Positions 14,201-27,523 of a stretch of 64,000 nt of DNA are shown in pieces. Source of the DNA: Theristus sp. LFF4_11 (taxonomy: Eukaryota > Nematoda > Chromadorea > Monhysterida > Xyalidae). A program made the position numbers and the translations under genes. The number at the start of each line of letters is the position of its first letter. Within the stretch, counting starts at the first letter, position 1. Below the pieces are notes generated by a model that saw only the letters and a list, made by a program, of their open reading frames with translations, was not told the DNA's origin and ran no database searches. The stretch covers positions 1 to 64,000 of the forward strand of contig JASANC010004972.1 in the NCBI GenBank assembly GCA_030248135.1, in the 5' to 3' direction.

Positions 14201-16255
14201 TAGCCTCATGCAATTGCCATACAATGCGTTAAAAGTGAACACATTTAAACTTTTTTTTTCAGTTCTGGCTTTGAAATTTCTTTTTGTACATATTATTGTT
14301 GTCATACACATTGTACATGCACAAGCATACTACATGCATATAGGTACAATGTACATATGCATGTACTAATGAAAACGTCAACATACATGTGCCGTGCGTG
14401 CATGTTTTTTGAAGTTACATGTTATGTACACACATTGTTGTATATTCGAACACAAAAGTGACTTGTGCGATAATAAATTCAGTTTTTTGTTTTTTTTGTG
14501 GTGATTTCATGTTGTTTGAGTGCATATGAGCATTTGATTATTGAGTTTGACACTGTATCATGTTGTTCACACTTTTTACGAGCGACCTTTTTCATGAGTG
14601 AATTGTTCATGCATGTGTCACATGTTTGTTGAATATGCGCGTGTGCGTTTTCGGCAAGAACAAACACATGGTCAATTGCACTGGTATGAGGTTGAAATTA
14701 CATTGTACGTGCAGTAGTGGAGTGGCATAATCTTAGTGATTACTGAAGCTTTGCAGAGATGCCTACAAAAAGTATTTGAGATATATACATTTTACGCTCG
14801 ATATGTATGTACACGTACATGAACCAACATATAACCTAGTCTGCCTACATGCATGTAATGTCGTTTGTGGTACAAACATTACGTGGAGTCATTGATAATC
14901 TGAAAAGTACACGTGACAAAAACACTCAAAAATTGAAAGTTTGGTGCTCTGCTCTTTTCGATAAGTTTTTGATCTCTCCGAAAAGAGCATACATTGGAAA
15001 TGTTCAGACATGATGAAGAAACGTTACCTCCTAACCAACAAAGAATGGATAAAGTGAGCACTGACATGAATGGATGCATAAATGATTCATGTTTATACCG
15101 TGCAGAATTGTTTGCAAGTAAAATGTGCACTTTTTACGGCTCTTGCCTTTGATTGGTCATGGTCGTTGTGCGTTTATGTTTGATTTTTTCATTTAAAAAT
15201 TTATATTTACATTCCGTTTTGTCTGTGCATTATATTTTCAAAAAATACAGACTCAAAAACGAAAACCAGGTGTGTTCGGTTCGGCGATGCGCAAAGTAAA
15301 AAATATGTTTTCCAATATGACACTATTGCACTCAGACGCAGGTACATGTAACCACTTAACATACATAAGGCCTGGTACAATTATCCACTGAGTTGAGAAA
15401 AAGGAAAATCCATTTTGAGAGCTGAAGTCATTTAAGCAAAAGAAATCTGTCATAACTGATTAAAAAAGTTAACACAGTGACCAATGGCCAATGACGTCAA
15501 AATTCAGCTACATTGTACACTCGAATAATCGTTTCAAAATTACGCCTGTCAAATTAACGACATACAAAATTGCAACTCCGGTAGCAGCAGACTCATACCC
15601 CTACAGCAGATACATGTAATTAGCACTTCAGGCTTCAACTAGTGCAAAAAAATTGCCAACGCTCCAACACTGAATAAACCCATAATCAAAACGAAAAAAG
15701 CTATATGATTCTTCTCAAACGTAATATCCTCATTGATTACAACACGTCAAAAATTTCCAGATTTTCTAATAAGCGCTCACCAAAGTCGCCCATTCGACTG
15801 GCGCACGTCTGCTCTCTCACGTATCCCTCGTTGAACAGCCAGTCGCGCGACACTTGTCCTCCGCCAGCAGCCGCTCGTTGTTGTCTCACGATTACAGGGT
15901 GTAGTGACGCCCGCGACGGTGTTGCGTACTCCGGCACATTAGTGGTGGCACGCGATCTACGTACGCTGAACGGTGACCTTGCGGTCGCCATGGGGGAGCA
16001 ACAACGACTGGTAATGTTATTGTTGTGCTGGTGGTGAGCAGGCGATGAGAACTGAGGTGGCGTGTAGCACAGTTGGCTGGGTGCTAGGCGGGTGTACGAG
16101 GTGTTGTGCGGGTGCTGGTTGATCCGGGTGAATCGGGGTGATGATTGCGGTTGTGGTGTGAATGGTGACGTGCGATCACCATCACCACTGTGCTTGCCGA
16201 TTTGTGTCGTTAGGTGGTGTTGCTGCAGTGGCTCACTGTTCCGCTGCCAGCTCAT
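8285..16255 (-). CDS. LIM-domain protein, 3' end not seen (7 exons)
   Basis: Exons, read on the minus strand: 16255-15781, 12850-12516 (alternative end 12492), 12179-11995, 10830-10593, 10157-about 10019, 8972-8823, 8417-8285. Every junction keeps phase. About 550 residues are visible. Most is low-complexity, rich in Gln, Ser, Pro and Asn, like the pre-LIM region of zyxin/Ajuba-type adaptors. The last visible exon has CAGC, then 19 residues, then H-x2-C (GTLYHRACFKCQR), which is the first zinc finger of a LIM domain, in the style of zyxin/Ajuba or ALP family fingers. A conserved-looking block SRMVKLLEKAAFGTG...KSRTFRI lies mid-protein. LIM domains bind protein partners, often at actin and junction complexes. 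The start is the first Met of the first exon; a likely untranslated acceptor sits near 16303. The second LIM finger must lie in an exon further left. Family placement beyond 'LIM' is a guess. Confidence 0.72.
10861..11522. repeat. Tandem ~60-70 bp repeat interrupted by transposons
   Basis: Three related units begin near 10861, 10920 and 11476, with shared text ACAACTGTCGTGAAACTGT and GAGATGTGCAATGGATA. The second unit is split at 10973 by one CCGTATTACC element and resumes at 11455. The third stops at 11522 where the next element begins. The repeat lies in an intron of the LIM gene. Confidence 0.7.
10973..11454 (-). mobile_element. Non-autonomous DNA transposon, CCGTATTACC family, copy 1
   Basis: The ends are inverted (TACCGTATTACC and its complement), with TA at each tip as in Tc1/mariner-type insertions. 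Inside are C-rich tracts of the form AATAAACCCCC. A conserved core contains ACTCATCCCTTTGGGGCCTT and a stretch with GGCAAAAATACCTTGCATGG, here inverted relative to copies 2 and 3. No transposase frame is present. It inserted in the LIM gene intron between 10830 and 11995. Confidence 0.8.
11523..11981 (+). mobile_element. Non-autonomous DNA transposon, CCGTATTACC family, copy 2
   Basis: It has the same ends and core as the copies at 10973 and 44439, in plus orientation, with G-rich subterminal tracts. Its right end is 13 bp from the splice donor of the LIM-gene exon 12179-11995. Together with copy 1 it makes up most of that intron. Confidence 0.82.
12851..15780. other. Long intron of the LIM gene
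   Basis: This 2.9-kb AT-rich intron contains no other recognisable gene. Its right part (about 14.3-14.9 kb) is dense in overlapping ACATGTAC-type palindromic 8-mers. Confidence 0.6.
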
Positions 16256-17763
16256 CGTGTTGATTATTGGTTATTTGGTGTGGTATTGAAATATTTTGGC
16301 CTGCAAAATGAGAGAATGGTTTGAATTCGCCCAGAACTAATGGTGACCAGCGAATGGTAACGTTTTTACGAAACTGAATAGACGTTAAATGACTCTTAAA
16401 TCATGTATATATTCAAAAAAATGTTCCTTTCAGTTTTGTTTCAGTCGCCACAACAAAAGACACTCGCGAAAAAAATGACTGATAAACCTGCGAGCAAAAC
16501 CATGAGCGCACGGCAAGCGCAACCTTAATCGAGAACACAACAGAGAAGAAAGGTGTGCCGCATGTTTTTCTCAAGTATTGTCCAAATGTAGTAAAATATG
16601 AGAGTAAAATCAGTCCAAGTTTTAAAATATATGCATGGTGTGCGCAACCTCAAAAGCACAGAGAAAAAACATTTCAACGTTGTTGATGAGCATGGATTAG
16701 ATGATGGGCTTGTAGTTTTCGAGGCATGAAACAGACAATTTCGGCGTGACAATCAGCTTAAAATAGTGTTTGTGCGCTCGAGTCGTGTTTTCCACGTTTC
16801 GGTTTATTTCCTTCTGTTGTTTTTTTATTCAGTTTCAGCACACCGTATTCATAGAGACTTTCATATAGGATACGGGCTATTTTTATTTATGAGCCAACCT
16901 AAATCATTACCGATCCATTCTCGGTCATATATTCGCAAAATTGTCTCTATGTGTGTTTTTAGGCGCCGAGAGCTTTTTTGCGATACTATGGGACTGCGTG
17001 ATAATTAGAATTTACGGGACGCGATTCAAACGGAGCTTTTACGATTTTTTCATAGGTTTTAGCGGCATATGAGGCCTTTTTATGATGAACGATGAACGAG
17101 AGAGAAAAAATGGAGAAAATTTAACCCTGACGTACCGTACATGTATTAAGCGATCAGTTGTTAAATAGTCAGTGCACATATGTACTTGTGAACAAAATAC
17201 CACGTTACCACATTGTAGCTTTATGGTATGTGACTGTTTTTCTGGTAGAATTTAAACATATAATCATGATGCAGCCAATCAGCGTGCTGTATTTGATTGT
17301 TTTGAATGTTATGTAGCAAACCAACGTAAAAATAGATTCCCATGTCTGATGATCTAATTAACACTGTAAAAATCGTTCCATCGAAGTTTAAAAACGCTAA
17401 CGTTAATTATAGATAGCTCTAGCTGTCTGTTTAAAGTGTTTAAAGTGAAGTAGAAAACACGATTAGAATAGTGAACATTTGGTCTGCGGAAGTTTTGTTG
17501 CCATTTCCATGTGTGGGTGGTATGCGGGATGGTTGGGTATAAATAACGGAAATTCCAGATCCATATTAGATCCAGAAAGTTTTGTTCATGCTTGGTCAGC
17601 TGAATCAGCGCATTCAAGACACATTATTCAGGGTCACTAGCTGAAGTTCTCTTTGTTTTTTTGTATGATAGGATAGGAACATTATGCACACTGTACAATA
17701 CATCCAGAAGCATGGTCATGGTTGGTTTGTCCGTGATTTGGTCTCGCACGGAAGTTTTTTTAT

Positions 17764-17960
17764 TTGGGGGGATGGGAAGGGGGGGGTTTAAAGGGGAGGG
17801 AAAAGAGGGGGGTATGTTTTTTTTTCCCACCAGGAATTTCCGAGAGGGGGTTTAAAAGGACCGGGGGGGTTTTTTTTGGTGGAAGGTGTTGTTTTTTTGT
17901 TTATTTGTTTTCCCCTTTTCTGGTTTTTTGGGGGGGGCGGTTTGGGGGGGGGAAGGGGGG
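17764..17960. repeat. G-rich low-complexity patch
   Basis: Runs of 6-9 G alternate with T-rich runs. Open frames over it have biased Gly/Pro composition and no domain. As with the 1.8-kb tract, it could be real low-complexity DNA or an error-prone assembly segment. Confidence 0.7.
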
Positions 17961-18200
17961 GGAAACAATCATCCGCCCAGTAAAACCATATGAGTTCAAA
18001 AACATAGTTCACAAACATGTACAGTTCATTCTGAACAACTATAGTGTCCTTTATGGCAAATTGGTCAGATTTTCGTTTCGTATGGGATGGGTGTGGCGGG
18101 CAAGGAAACCGATAAATAGAGTGGTGGGAGAAGCAACCAACAGAGAAAAGTGAAGTAAAGCTGTGTCGTTCATGCCGGTGCATATCCGGAATTGGAGTAT

Positions 18201-18228
18201 AACAAACAAACAAACAAACAAACAAACA
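18201..18228. repeat. (AAAC)n microsatellite
   Basis: About seven tandem AAAC units, read directly from the sequence. Confidence 0.9.
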
Positions 18229-21200
18229 TGAGACAACAAAGTTGCACGTCATGTTCACGTGTACGTTTCACATCCAGCTGGCAATAAAACCGGAAATAAA
18301 ACGCAACATTACGCACGCTCGCGCGCGAGGCGCGACACAGGCATGTTTTGGCAGACTGACAAAAAGCGAAACGGGCCCGAAAAAAGCGGCTGCCACCGAG
18401 CATTAGTGTCTTCCAGGAGTATACTATAGTCGCTTTCGAGAGCAATACAAGAAGTTCGCTGTTTGCGGTTTATCCTTGCCGAAAATATGCACCGCAAACA
18501 CATGTGACGTGCAAAATCCGGGGCGCGCCACCATTTCACGCGCCCGAAAGCCATGTGCGCTTCTATTGTTGCTCGCAGAAATCTTGTCTGAGTTTCCGTA
18601 AGTAGCATCGAGCCATCGTCATGCCGTCCCTAACCTCTAAACATGGTCATTTATTTCTCAATGGCAGTAGTGCGTCTAAACTTTCCTAAAGCCAATGTAT
18701 GTAGCACTAGCACAATTGCGGTGGTGCTGTGGTGTGGTTTCTCCCCTCGTTTTTCTCCGAAACAACGCGATGAGATTTGACGCAACATTCCGCTGGGGAT
18801 AGATACCGGAGGATATGTTTGTTGTACACGCCAGCTGGTCGGAAACAAAAGTATTGGCTTCATGGTATGCAAACTCGGCGGTAAAAGAAGTACGGTATCT
18901 ACTTTTTACCATGTTTTACTGTATTACAGTGCCTGCTGGTGTCTACCCTCTGGTACAATGTAAGTTTTTTAATTTTCAAAAACTACAATATGTGTTCAAA
19001 ACAACAAAAAAGTTCGCGGGACGATATCGTTCATCCACCATTATGGGTTTGTTATGTTTTGGTACCTACGCGTTTCCGGAAGCCGCGGATTGATGTCCGA
19101 TAAAAACATCTTGAAATACTTGGACTATGCACGCCGAACCATGTGTATTTCTACTTGGGTCTGATATTACGAGTTCGTGTCAAGACTTGCTACGGTAGAT
19201 CTGCTGTTGTAGTCTGTTGAACCGCGTTGCCTTTTGCAGATAATCGCGTTTAACATTTGTGAAACAAAGCAGAACCCCACAAATGCTACAATAATGGTGA
19301 ACACACGCACGTTTGTGGTCGCGTGTCGATAATGACGAAACAACGTAAGATACCATAAAGTTCATGATCGTGTCTTACTATAGATATCTAAATGGTTAAA
19401 ACCGGATGGTTATACATCTGGAAGCAATTTTTAGCTTGGCATTCATTTCAGATCACACGTTTGTACAGCAAATGATTCAATAATCGGCTCGTTTGAACAA
19501 TTTGTAACTGCGAACTTTTACGGTTTCACCGTGCTTTTCAGTAAAAAACTAAGATGTTTGTGATCTGAAAAGAATACTTTTAATAAAGATAAAGTCAGGG
19601 TAGGTCATATACACATTTTTAAACGGTTTCGCCTGGCAGACGCGAACTAAAAACTCATTTGGTACAGTACCAGAGACTGATTGAACAGCTCCACTGAGAA
19701 AGCGGAAGGAATATTAAGAACTCATAAGGGAGCATACGTACATGTTTAAAACATTTCCTAGAAATGTGCCTTTTATAAAACTTTCAAGGACATAAATGAC
19801 CATTGCGCAACAAAAAAGTGTCGCCTGAAAAATTTAGAAACACTGTGATTTACACCTGAAATTCTGGTATAGAGCAAAAAAATAATTTAGTTGAGCTTCT
19901 TCTCCTTGCATTCGTGAAAACAAAAGTACGTAAAGTATAAAATTGAAACAAAGAAATTGATAAGGGCCGAAAACGTGAAAAGGATTGATCCACAGAGCCA
20001 TTGATCACAAACAGGTACGGACGGCAGATAAATAAACTGAGTCGGCAGAAAAAATCAAAATAATGAGTCGAGATTTTAAAATAATGGCATGATAAAAAAA
20101 GTCGAATTGGGAGGAAAAGGAAACCGATCAGCACAGACGTGAGTGGTGTCGTTGAAAATTCGCAATAATTTTAATGAATAAATAAATAAAACGAAAATCA
20201 AACCTTTATCACAACATGCATGTCTCACGTATGTGCCTCAAAACGAGTCAAAAACGACAAAATCAACGGGGGTTGCAGAGTGAAAATTATTATTACACAA
20301 CATTGTCGCCCGCAACTTGCGCTTTCCTTGACAGCGGTGTTGTTGTTGCTTGATTTAATCTATCAGGTATCAATTCAGCACTACGGTATCCACCATATCA
20401 CATCCGGAATACTCGTCTTGGAATGGGTTAAAAATTCACAAAGTTGACTGACACAATTTTTTTGACGATTTCTTTATGGTATATCCTGATGGATTCTTTA
20501 TAATAAAACGGTCGAACAGGATTTGAAATGAGATCGTCTCAAGACCGAATATGGAATAGATACCGTAAACAGCACAAGCTCCGGAGTTTTCGGATAATGA
20601 TCACCAACGTTGACTCCCACTGCCAACGATACAACAATGCAGTAAATGTGTTTTGAAAGAATAGAAGGTGTGTGTGAGTTTTCCCATTTGCACCGATGGG
20701 AATTGAAATATCAAGAGACAGAGAAAAATATTTTACAGAAAAAATCAAAGAGAGAGAGGGAGATTAGAACATGAACACAATCAATAATGTCTTTGTCGTG
20801 TCTGTGTACGGCGAAGGTCAAACTTGCAGTACTAAAATAGAGAGCCTGTTTGTTGAAGGTGCACCGAAACACAACCAACAAACGGACAGTTTGGTGGTGG
20901 AAAACGAGTCTGGCCCGGCGTGAGTGATTAGCTTAGGCCGGGACATGACACGCTTTTTAAGCAAACCGACACACATGAAATAATGTATTGCGGAACAAAA
21001 AATGCTACAAATGCCGCGCGCGCCAGCTATTAAGCAATATATGATGCATAATCAGACGTCATATTGAAGCACACACGGATACGGTATCTATTATGTTTGG
21101 TCTCGACTCGATCATATCGCTCTGTGATTCGCAGGATATGATTATTAAATTCTGGAAACAGGCAACTCTATGTTTTGATACTATCTTGGGATAAATTACT

Positions 21201-24200
21201 TTTGAAATTTAAGGTTTTCCTGACAGTACCATCAGATTCAATTTAAAATGGAGTGTCGAGTCCAAAAAACGATACAAACCGTAATTCCGTGAATAACAAC
21301 GGTTGATATTCCTTGAAAAGCATGATCGGTACATTTCCGGCAAAATGAGCAATGGCGGTCATTACGAATTTGCAAAAAGGCGCTGATAGTATTTACTTGC
21401 ACCTGTTCGGGGACACACAGGTGTTCACACAAAATCTGTGCTCTTTCACGGACGGCAGTAGATTTTTCTCTCAACTAAAAAATTCTTGTACTTGACGTCT
21501 CATAGTCTGAAACCCTGCACTTTCTCCCCAACGCGTCATTTTTTAATACAATGATGTGCAGTTCGAAGCCGAACACACCGGCACACACGCACAGCGCGCA
21601 CCTGGTTTGGTGGCTGGCGGGTTTGTGTGTGATTGTGTATTCGGCCAGAGCACATTAGATTGAAAATCACGGACGAAGGGAAGTGCGCGGTCTTCATGGA
21701 AAGCGTTTAGATGACGTCATCACTGTATCTGAAATTCTATAAAATTATATGGCCGGAAAATTATAAGTGTGTTGTTTCATAAATTTGCGCACCGACACGG
21801 CTATCATGCAAAAAATGCATTTATTTTCAGTTTCTGTGTTTTTGTTTGCACAAGTTGTGATATGATGGATCGCCTAGTATACCTGTTTGTGGTCTGTATA
21901 TATCTGATATACAGGTTTTTCGATCGTTTGAAAAATTTTATCGAGCTTTAAGTATGCACAATCTGTACAATATGTAAGCAATTCGGTTAGAAACGCCACG
22001 TGTATACATAGCTGGTAGGTACATGTATATGCGTAATAATGGCACGAAAAAGCAGGGATAAATTGACATTGTAGAAAACAGGCCTGTAAACAGAAACATC
22101 ATAGAGTTTCAACTTGTGTAAAAAGAAATAGACGAAAACATACAAGTTGAAACTTACTATACCACCACCGCCAAAATAAACTGCTGTTAGTTTCATTCTT
22201 TTTTGTTCCGGCAAGATCTTATCTGGCGATTATCTCTGTTGGTTTTTAAAACGGATATATTGTGTTTTTTAAAAGAAAGCGTGTACATATTTGTACGTAC
22301 ACTGTACGACACAACAATAAAACAACAACAACAACGATTTATTTATTTTCCGGCGCAAAAAAATGCGGACCGGAATGTCTTTTTTGTTATGGACTCCAAG
22401 AAAACAGTGATAAAGAATGAGAGGAGGACATGTTGCGATGGGATTTCCAGGAGAGATGAGTCGAGAAAGCTAGCGTACAGTGATTTTTCTTTGTTTAATT
22501 TCACTGTGTTTTTGAAAAAATAGCGCTGTGCTATGGATGTTGTATGCGGCAAGATCAAAAAAAAAATAAGAAAAAAACGGGGAATTTTTGAACGACTTCT
22601 CCAGATTATTTGGTGCCACCCAACAGATGTGCGAAGAAACACGAATTTGTCATAAAACAAGGCAGTTTTTGAGCAAAACAAAAAATAGAAACGACGACTT
22701 TAATTTCGGTGGAACAAATGCGAAACGTCTTGAAAAAACATTCGTCAAAAAACAGAACCGGATGACTGAATTATTAGCCCCAAATTGCAAGGTATTGCAA
22801 CTCTAGAACAAACGAGTTGATATGCCGGAACAGAAAACCACAAAATGGTCGTTTGAACTTCTATGAATAAATAAAATTTCGTTCGAATCTAGGTCCGGGT
22901 CAGTTGTGTGCTCGCCATATATGGGTGTCCGAAAATAAAGTCCGAACATGTATATCGGCTGACGACTTGGGACGTTTTGAACGGAAATTTAGATTGACAC
23001 TTGCGTTCCGAACACTGCACCTTGTTAGAGAACACACGTTAGTGTGTGCACAATCTTGCGGAGTCTGGATTGTGATTTGATTACCTGTCAATATGCAATG
23101 CATGTATAAAATCACACCACTTTCAAAATATTCATTAAAATATATTGTCATGTGCACGCGAAAATCTGTATATATGGTTCTTTTGTTTTACGCAAACGCA
23201 AAGTTGTATTTGAAGAACTTGCACGTGATCTTGGAGTTTGTTTCGTTGGGTTTTGTTTAGAATTGGAATATTAAAATTTTGACCACATTACCAATTATTG
23301 CCCCATGAAATCTGGTGAAATCAAGTTTTATCACGTCTTACGTGTACATATACACATCTGCCGGAAAATAAACTTGCACCTTTAGCCTGCCCATACTGCA
23401 TGCTAAAAGTTTCTGAAAATACAAAACGGGCAGACAGACAGTCAAAATGTAAAAGTTGCCTCTGAAATGTGTACCTACCTATCCCAATTTAAAGGAAACG
23501 TTTTTAAAATAAGATGTACAGTTATGGAAAAGCGTGTTTCATGGTCTGATATGGTGTCACCCGTCAAGTCAAATGTAATTGACGGTAACATATGGGGAAA
23601 TTAGGTGACATGGACTGTGCCTCGCCATAACTTATCTTGCGGTAGCATTTCCCTGCAATCAGCGCCATCAGACTGTTCTTTTTGAAACTAATTGATATTG
23701 CAAACGTATAATTCGGTGTTCAATTTGTGATTTTTTAAGTGTTCGTATCATACTTATTGTATTTGTGGAAAACTTATAATCGGTTTAGTTTCTCAAGCTA
23801 AGGTTTTGAAGTTGTTGGGTGTTGAGGGCAGGAAAATGATATGAACTGCATGCATGCTTGTATGGGAAAGCTTCCAAAAACAATAACCACCGTATTTCGG
23901 TAAAAATTTGAATTTGAAATAAAATAGCAATTTAGTGCGACAGATTACACAAAACATTTGAAAAGTAAAACAATCTACAAAACGATTGGAAAACCGGATA
24001 ACTGTCCAGATTTTCGGCTGTTTTCAAGTGTTGAATAAACGGAACTTTATACTGAAGTGCCTTGAAAAGCGTTCGCTTTTTCACTTTGACAGTTCATTTT
24101 TTGCATTTATTCACAACGAAACTTCTGCCCCGTTAGCCAAATTGAAGTGCAGTCAAATCAGACAATGGGAAAACGATTTTTGAGTGGATTTCGTAACAGG

Positions 24201-26194
24201 TGGTGGAGTGCGCTATAGGAATGAGTAATCAACAGAGGTTTTGTCCGCAATCTGCTGACTTTAGCTGAATTTAGAACTGAAAACTGCAACTTACATGCGA
24301 CAACGCGAATCAGCGTTTCGATCAAAGTCTTTTTTGTGCTTTGAAAACTTTTTATCAAAGGCTGGTGTGGAATGTTTGAGAAATGTCATCGCGATGCAAT
24401 AAGTAAGAAAACCAGAAAACGATCGTTTTTTAAAAAAGTTCCACCATTCAGAAGCGCTCAAGGATATTCCTGTTACCCGAAAAAAGGCGTGTGAAAGTGC
24501 GCTGAAGGGTTTTTTTTTAAATTGAAAATTATCAAAAGCTATTTATATAACAACAACGACGCGGCAAAAGAGACCAGTAAAAAAGTGCAACTAACCAATC
24601 TGATATTTCCCAACCAACAGTCAGCCAATCAGCGCGTTGTGATTTGAATTTTTCAACGCACCCGTTGGATTTCTGTATTTGGCACATGGATAGAGAGCAT
24701 GCCCCATAAATCACTTTCACCATAGCTAGCAGCAAAAATGAAATTCAATTAAAAAAGCGCGAAAATTTTGTGAAAAATGACCTTGTCCGAGAGAGTTGTC
24801 AACGCGGTATTTGAACGTAAAACGCGATTGATTTACTATTGAGCTACTACTGTTCTTCAATGTACATGTGGAAGTCGCTATTTAAAAATGTATTTGAATG
24901 CGAAAACATGCATGAATACGTGCAACTTTTTTGTTGCCCAGAATGTTTAGATCAGTTTATTTTGTTTAAGTGTCACTGTCTTGAAAGATCATGATTAGTT
25001 TTTGAGCGTGTTAAGTGTGTGTGAGCTTTTCAGGTCAATGAACGTATGAACGTCAACGAAGCACATTTCAAAACTTTTTTATAAAATTCTGAATGGCGAT
25101 CAAATTGTTGTTTTTCTGCTGGACTTCTGGGGAGTTTTTGACTAAAAAGAAAAAAATTCCTTCACACATTCATGCAACTATTCGTGCAGCTGATTGGCTG
25201 CATTATGAACTGATCGGCCGAAATATTTTGCTGCGCGTTTTTCTCAATGGATCTGCAATAATCAACGTGTGATCAAACATTGTGTATTTTTGTCAACATA
25301 TTTGTCTGGTTGCAGTGAATCGCAGCAAAAGAAACATGCCAACTACAAAGTGCAGTACAATGTCAGAACCTCATTACTTCATCATACATGTCACAAAAAT
25401 AAACAGCCAAAGATTTCCACACCCGATATTTTTTGCCGGCCGACAAATTAGGCACACATAGAACTGCTGATGATTTGGTGGCAGTATATCCTTTCGGCGA
25501 AAAAATTGAATCAAACATCAATGGCACATTGAACAACTCTACTGTAAGTGAATGTACCAGTCTGCGACTGTGTGTGTCGAAATGAGAAAAAATGTTGACT
25601 GTTTGCTGGTTATGACGGGCGTAAAAACCGCCATTTTTATTCGATTTTCAAACTGTCGCCCAGTATTGCTATGTCATCAGTTTTTTCGGTGGCAAAAACA
25701 ACTTTCTCGCTTTCTCGCTGAAGGAACCGAAAATCATCTGCGCAACGTCACAGTACAGCCAGTGTCAATTTTCGTTTGAAAAGTTCCAAATCACGAGATA
25801 AAGTTTCATTCTGAAGACCATGCACTTTGCTTCACTGATACTTATAGATCTAATCTAACATTTCACACATTCTACAGCAAAACACACTGGCAGTCTTGCA
25901 ATGTTACATTGCACGCGCTTGCTGGTGCATACTTGTCGGTTGGCAAGTGTGTCCGGTCTTCAGACTTGTACTTTAACTAAAGTGAAACTTAAAATAATAC
26001 TCCACAAAGGTACACTAGACCCGTTAAATCCACTCGCGATTTTTCTGTCATGAGCCGCTCCATGTTTTAATTCCACTATTTGAACATTACCGTTTGAATT
26101 GTCACATCATTCTAACCAAACATTCCAACAAAGCATAACCAAAACAGAAACAAGAAATACTGTACATCTGTTAATTGCGGCGCTCCCCAATGCC

Positions 26195-27404
26195 ATGAGC
26201 CCGTCCGTGTTTCAATTCGACTACGATCGCGCGTTATCGTTCATGTGGTCGCGATTCCTCGAGCTCGCCGAGGACACGCACGTGCTCGCGGAGTTGGCGC
26301 GTCGCAACTCGTCGCTGCTGGTGCTGCTGAACGTCGGCGTCTACGCGATACTCGCCGTGATGCTCGTACGGGCGACGGTCGCCGTTGTAAGTCGCATTTT
26401 TTTGAAATGAGTCACTGTTCTAAGAAAGAGTGACCTTGTATTTGGAATGAGTCGTTATTGTAAAGCTGCTTGACCTTATTATGGAATTAGTCGCTGGTGT
26501 AAGGGTGCTTGATCTTGTTAAAAATGAGTCGCCCTTTTTCCCATTTGAAAAATTATAAACCCAAAGACACCTTCAATAAGCTGTCGAAAGAATGGACGAT
26601 CAAGCATCCCACTGCGCCCTTGCTAGTGACTCAAACAAAAAGCAAACAAACACAAAAACTTGTGCAAGAGATGAAGCTGGAGACGAGTCAGCCAATAAAC
26701 CACGAGTGATCCATTATTTTTTTACAGGCGGTTCACATTACGACATCAAGCTCAACGTCGCTTCGAAGCGGCAACACCAACAATCGTCGGAACACCACAC
26801 AAATTGCAGGTGAGAAAAGAATGCATTCGTTTTTATTTGTTATCACCTTTGTTGTTGAAAGACATCAGCGACCGCTTGCGGAATTTAAAAAAATTGCTGC
26901 GAACTGTGACGTGAGCAAAACGGCGCTTTCGCAAGATGCTGCAAGTTGGAGCCAAAATTTGAAGTTTGTCTATACACCTCGCGAACGTGTGCCAAATTAC
27001 GAAATTACACCAGATCACTTTCAACAATCGGTCGGCGAATTGTCTCACGGCTCAGGCTTCGCATCGCAAGTGTCTGTCTCTTTCAGGTTTTACAAAAAAC
27101 ACCGTTTCCAGGTCTAACGCTACTGAACGCCGCAGTATCACCGTCGTCAGCGATGCAATCGGACCTGGACGTCGACGGTCACGTTCCGATAATCGTATCC
27201 GAGTTGGATGACCTGCCAGTGCCAACGGCGCTGAAATCGCCCGGCGGCACTTTGCGCAAGAAGAAACGCGTCTCGATGTCGGTGGTGACTAATAATCGCG
27301 TTGGCTGCAATGACGATTTTATCCGGAACAACAACAACAGTGAGAGTCGTGATATTGACCCTAACAAAGTACCTGATCGTCCGCTGGTATCTGGAAGTCC
27401 GTAA
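26195..27404 (+). CDS. Unrecognised single-pass membrane protein A (3 exons, 188 aa)
   Basis: Exons 26195-26386, 26728-26809 and 27112-27404 join in phase (donors GTAAGT and GTGAGA, acceptors TTTACAG and TTTCCAG) into 188 residues. Residues about 40-64 form one strong hydrophobic helix (LLVLLNVGVYAILAVMLV). It is preceded by an acidic, amphipathic N-terminus and followed by a Ser/Thr/Asn-rich tail with a basic patch (RKKKRVSMS). No signal peptide or known domain is evident. The exons are clearly GC-richer than the flanks, which supports coding. I do not recognise the family. Size and topology are similar to gene B at 31389 on the same strand and, loosely, to single-helix channel subunits, but this is topology only. 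The first AATAAA downstream lies inside a transposon end. Confidence 0.7.
26403..26533 (+). repeat. Intronic ~40-bp tandem repeat
   Basis: About three and a half diverged copies of a roughly 40-bp unit (AATGAGTCG..., then GTAA, then GCTTGACCTT...) start immediately after the donor of gene A exon 1. Confidence 0.7.
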
Positions 27405-27523
27405 AATGTAAAAAGGGTGTGTATCCAATGGTAAAAACAGCAGATTTTGTGAATAATTAATTATTCCTGGCTTTGGTGGAGCGGATTTTGTAAATTTCAC
27501 GTACTCTACCAGTTTTTGCTATA

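Larger units (their letters stand above)
16304..26194. other. Gene-poor AT-rich interval
   Basis: I see no supportable gene in these roughly 10 kb. Open frames are short and do not splice into a coherent product. The interval contains a G-rich low-complexity patch (17764-17960), an (AAAC)n microsatellite (18201-18228) and four copies of the dispersed GTGTCGAGACC motif (17735, 19171, 20532, 21079). AGCCAATCAGCG boxes occur near 17275 and 24621. Confidence 0.55.

Noticed and set aside
18309..18608. 99-codon minus frame in a patch rich in CGCG
   Set aside because: No family signal and no neighbouring exon in phase; probably chance in a GC-rich patch.
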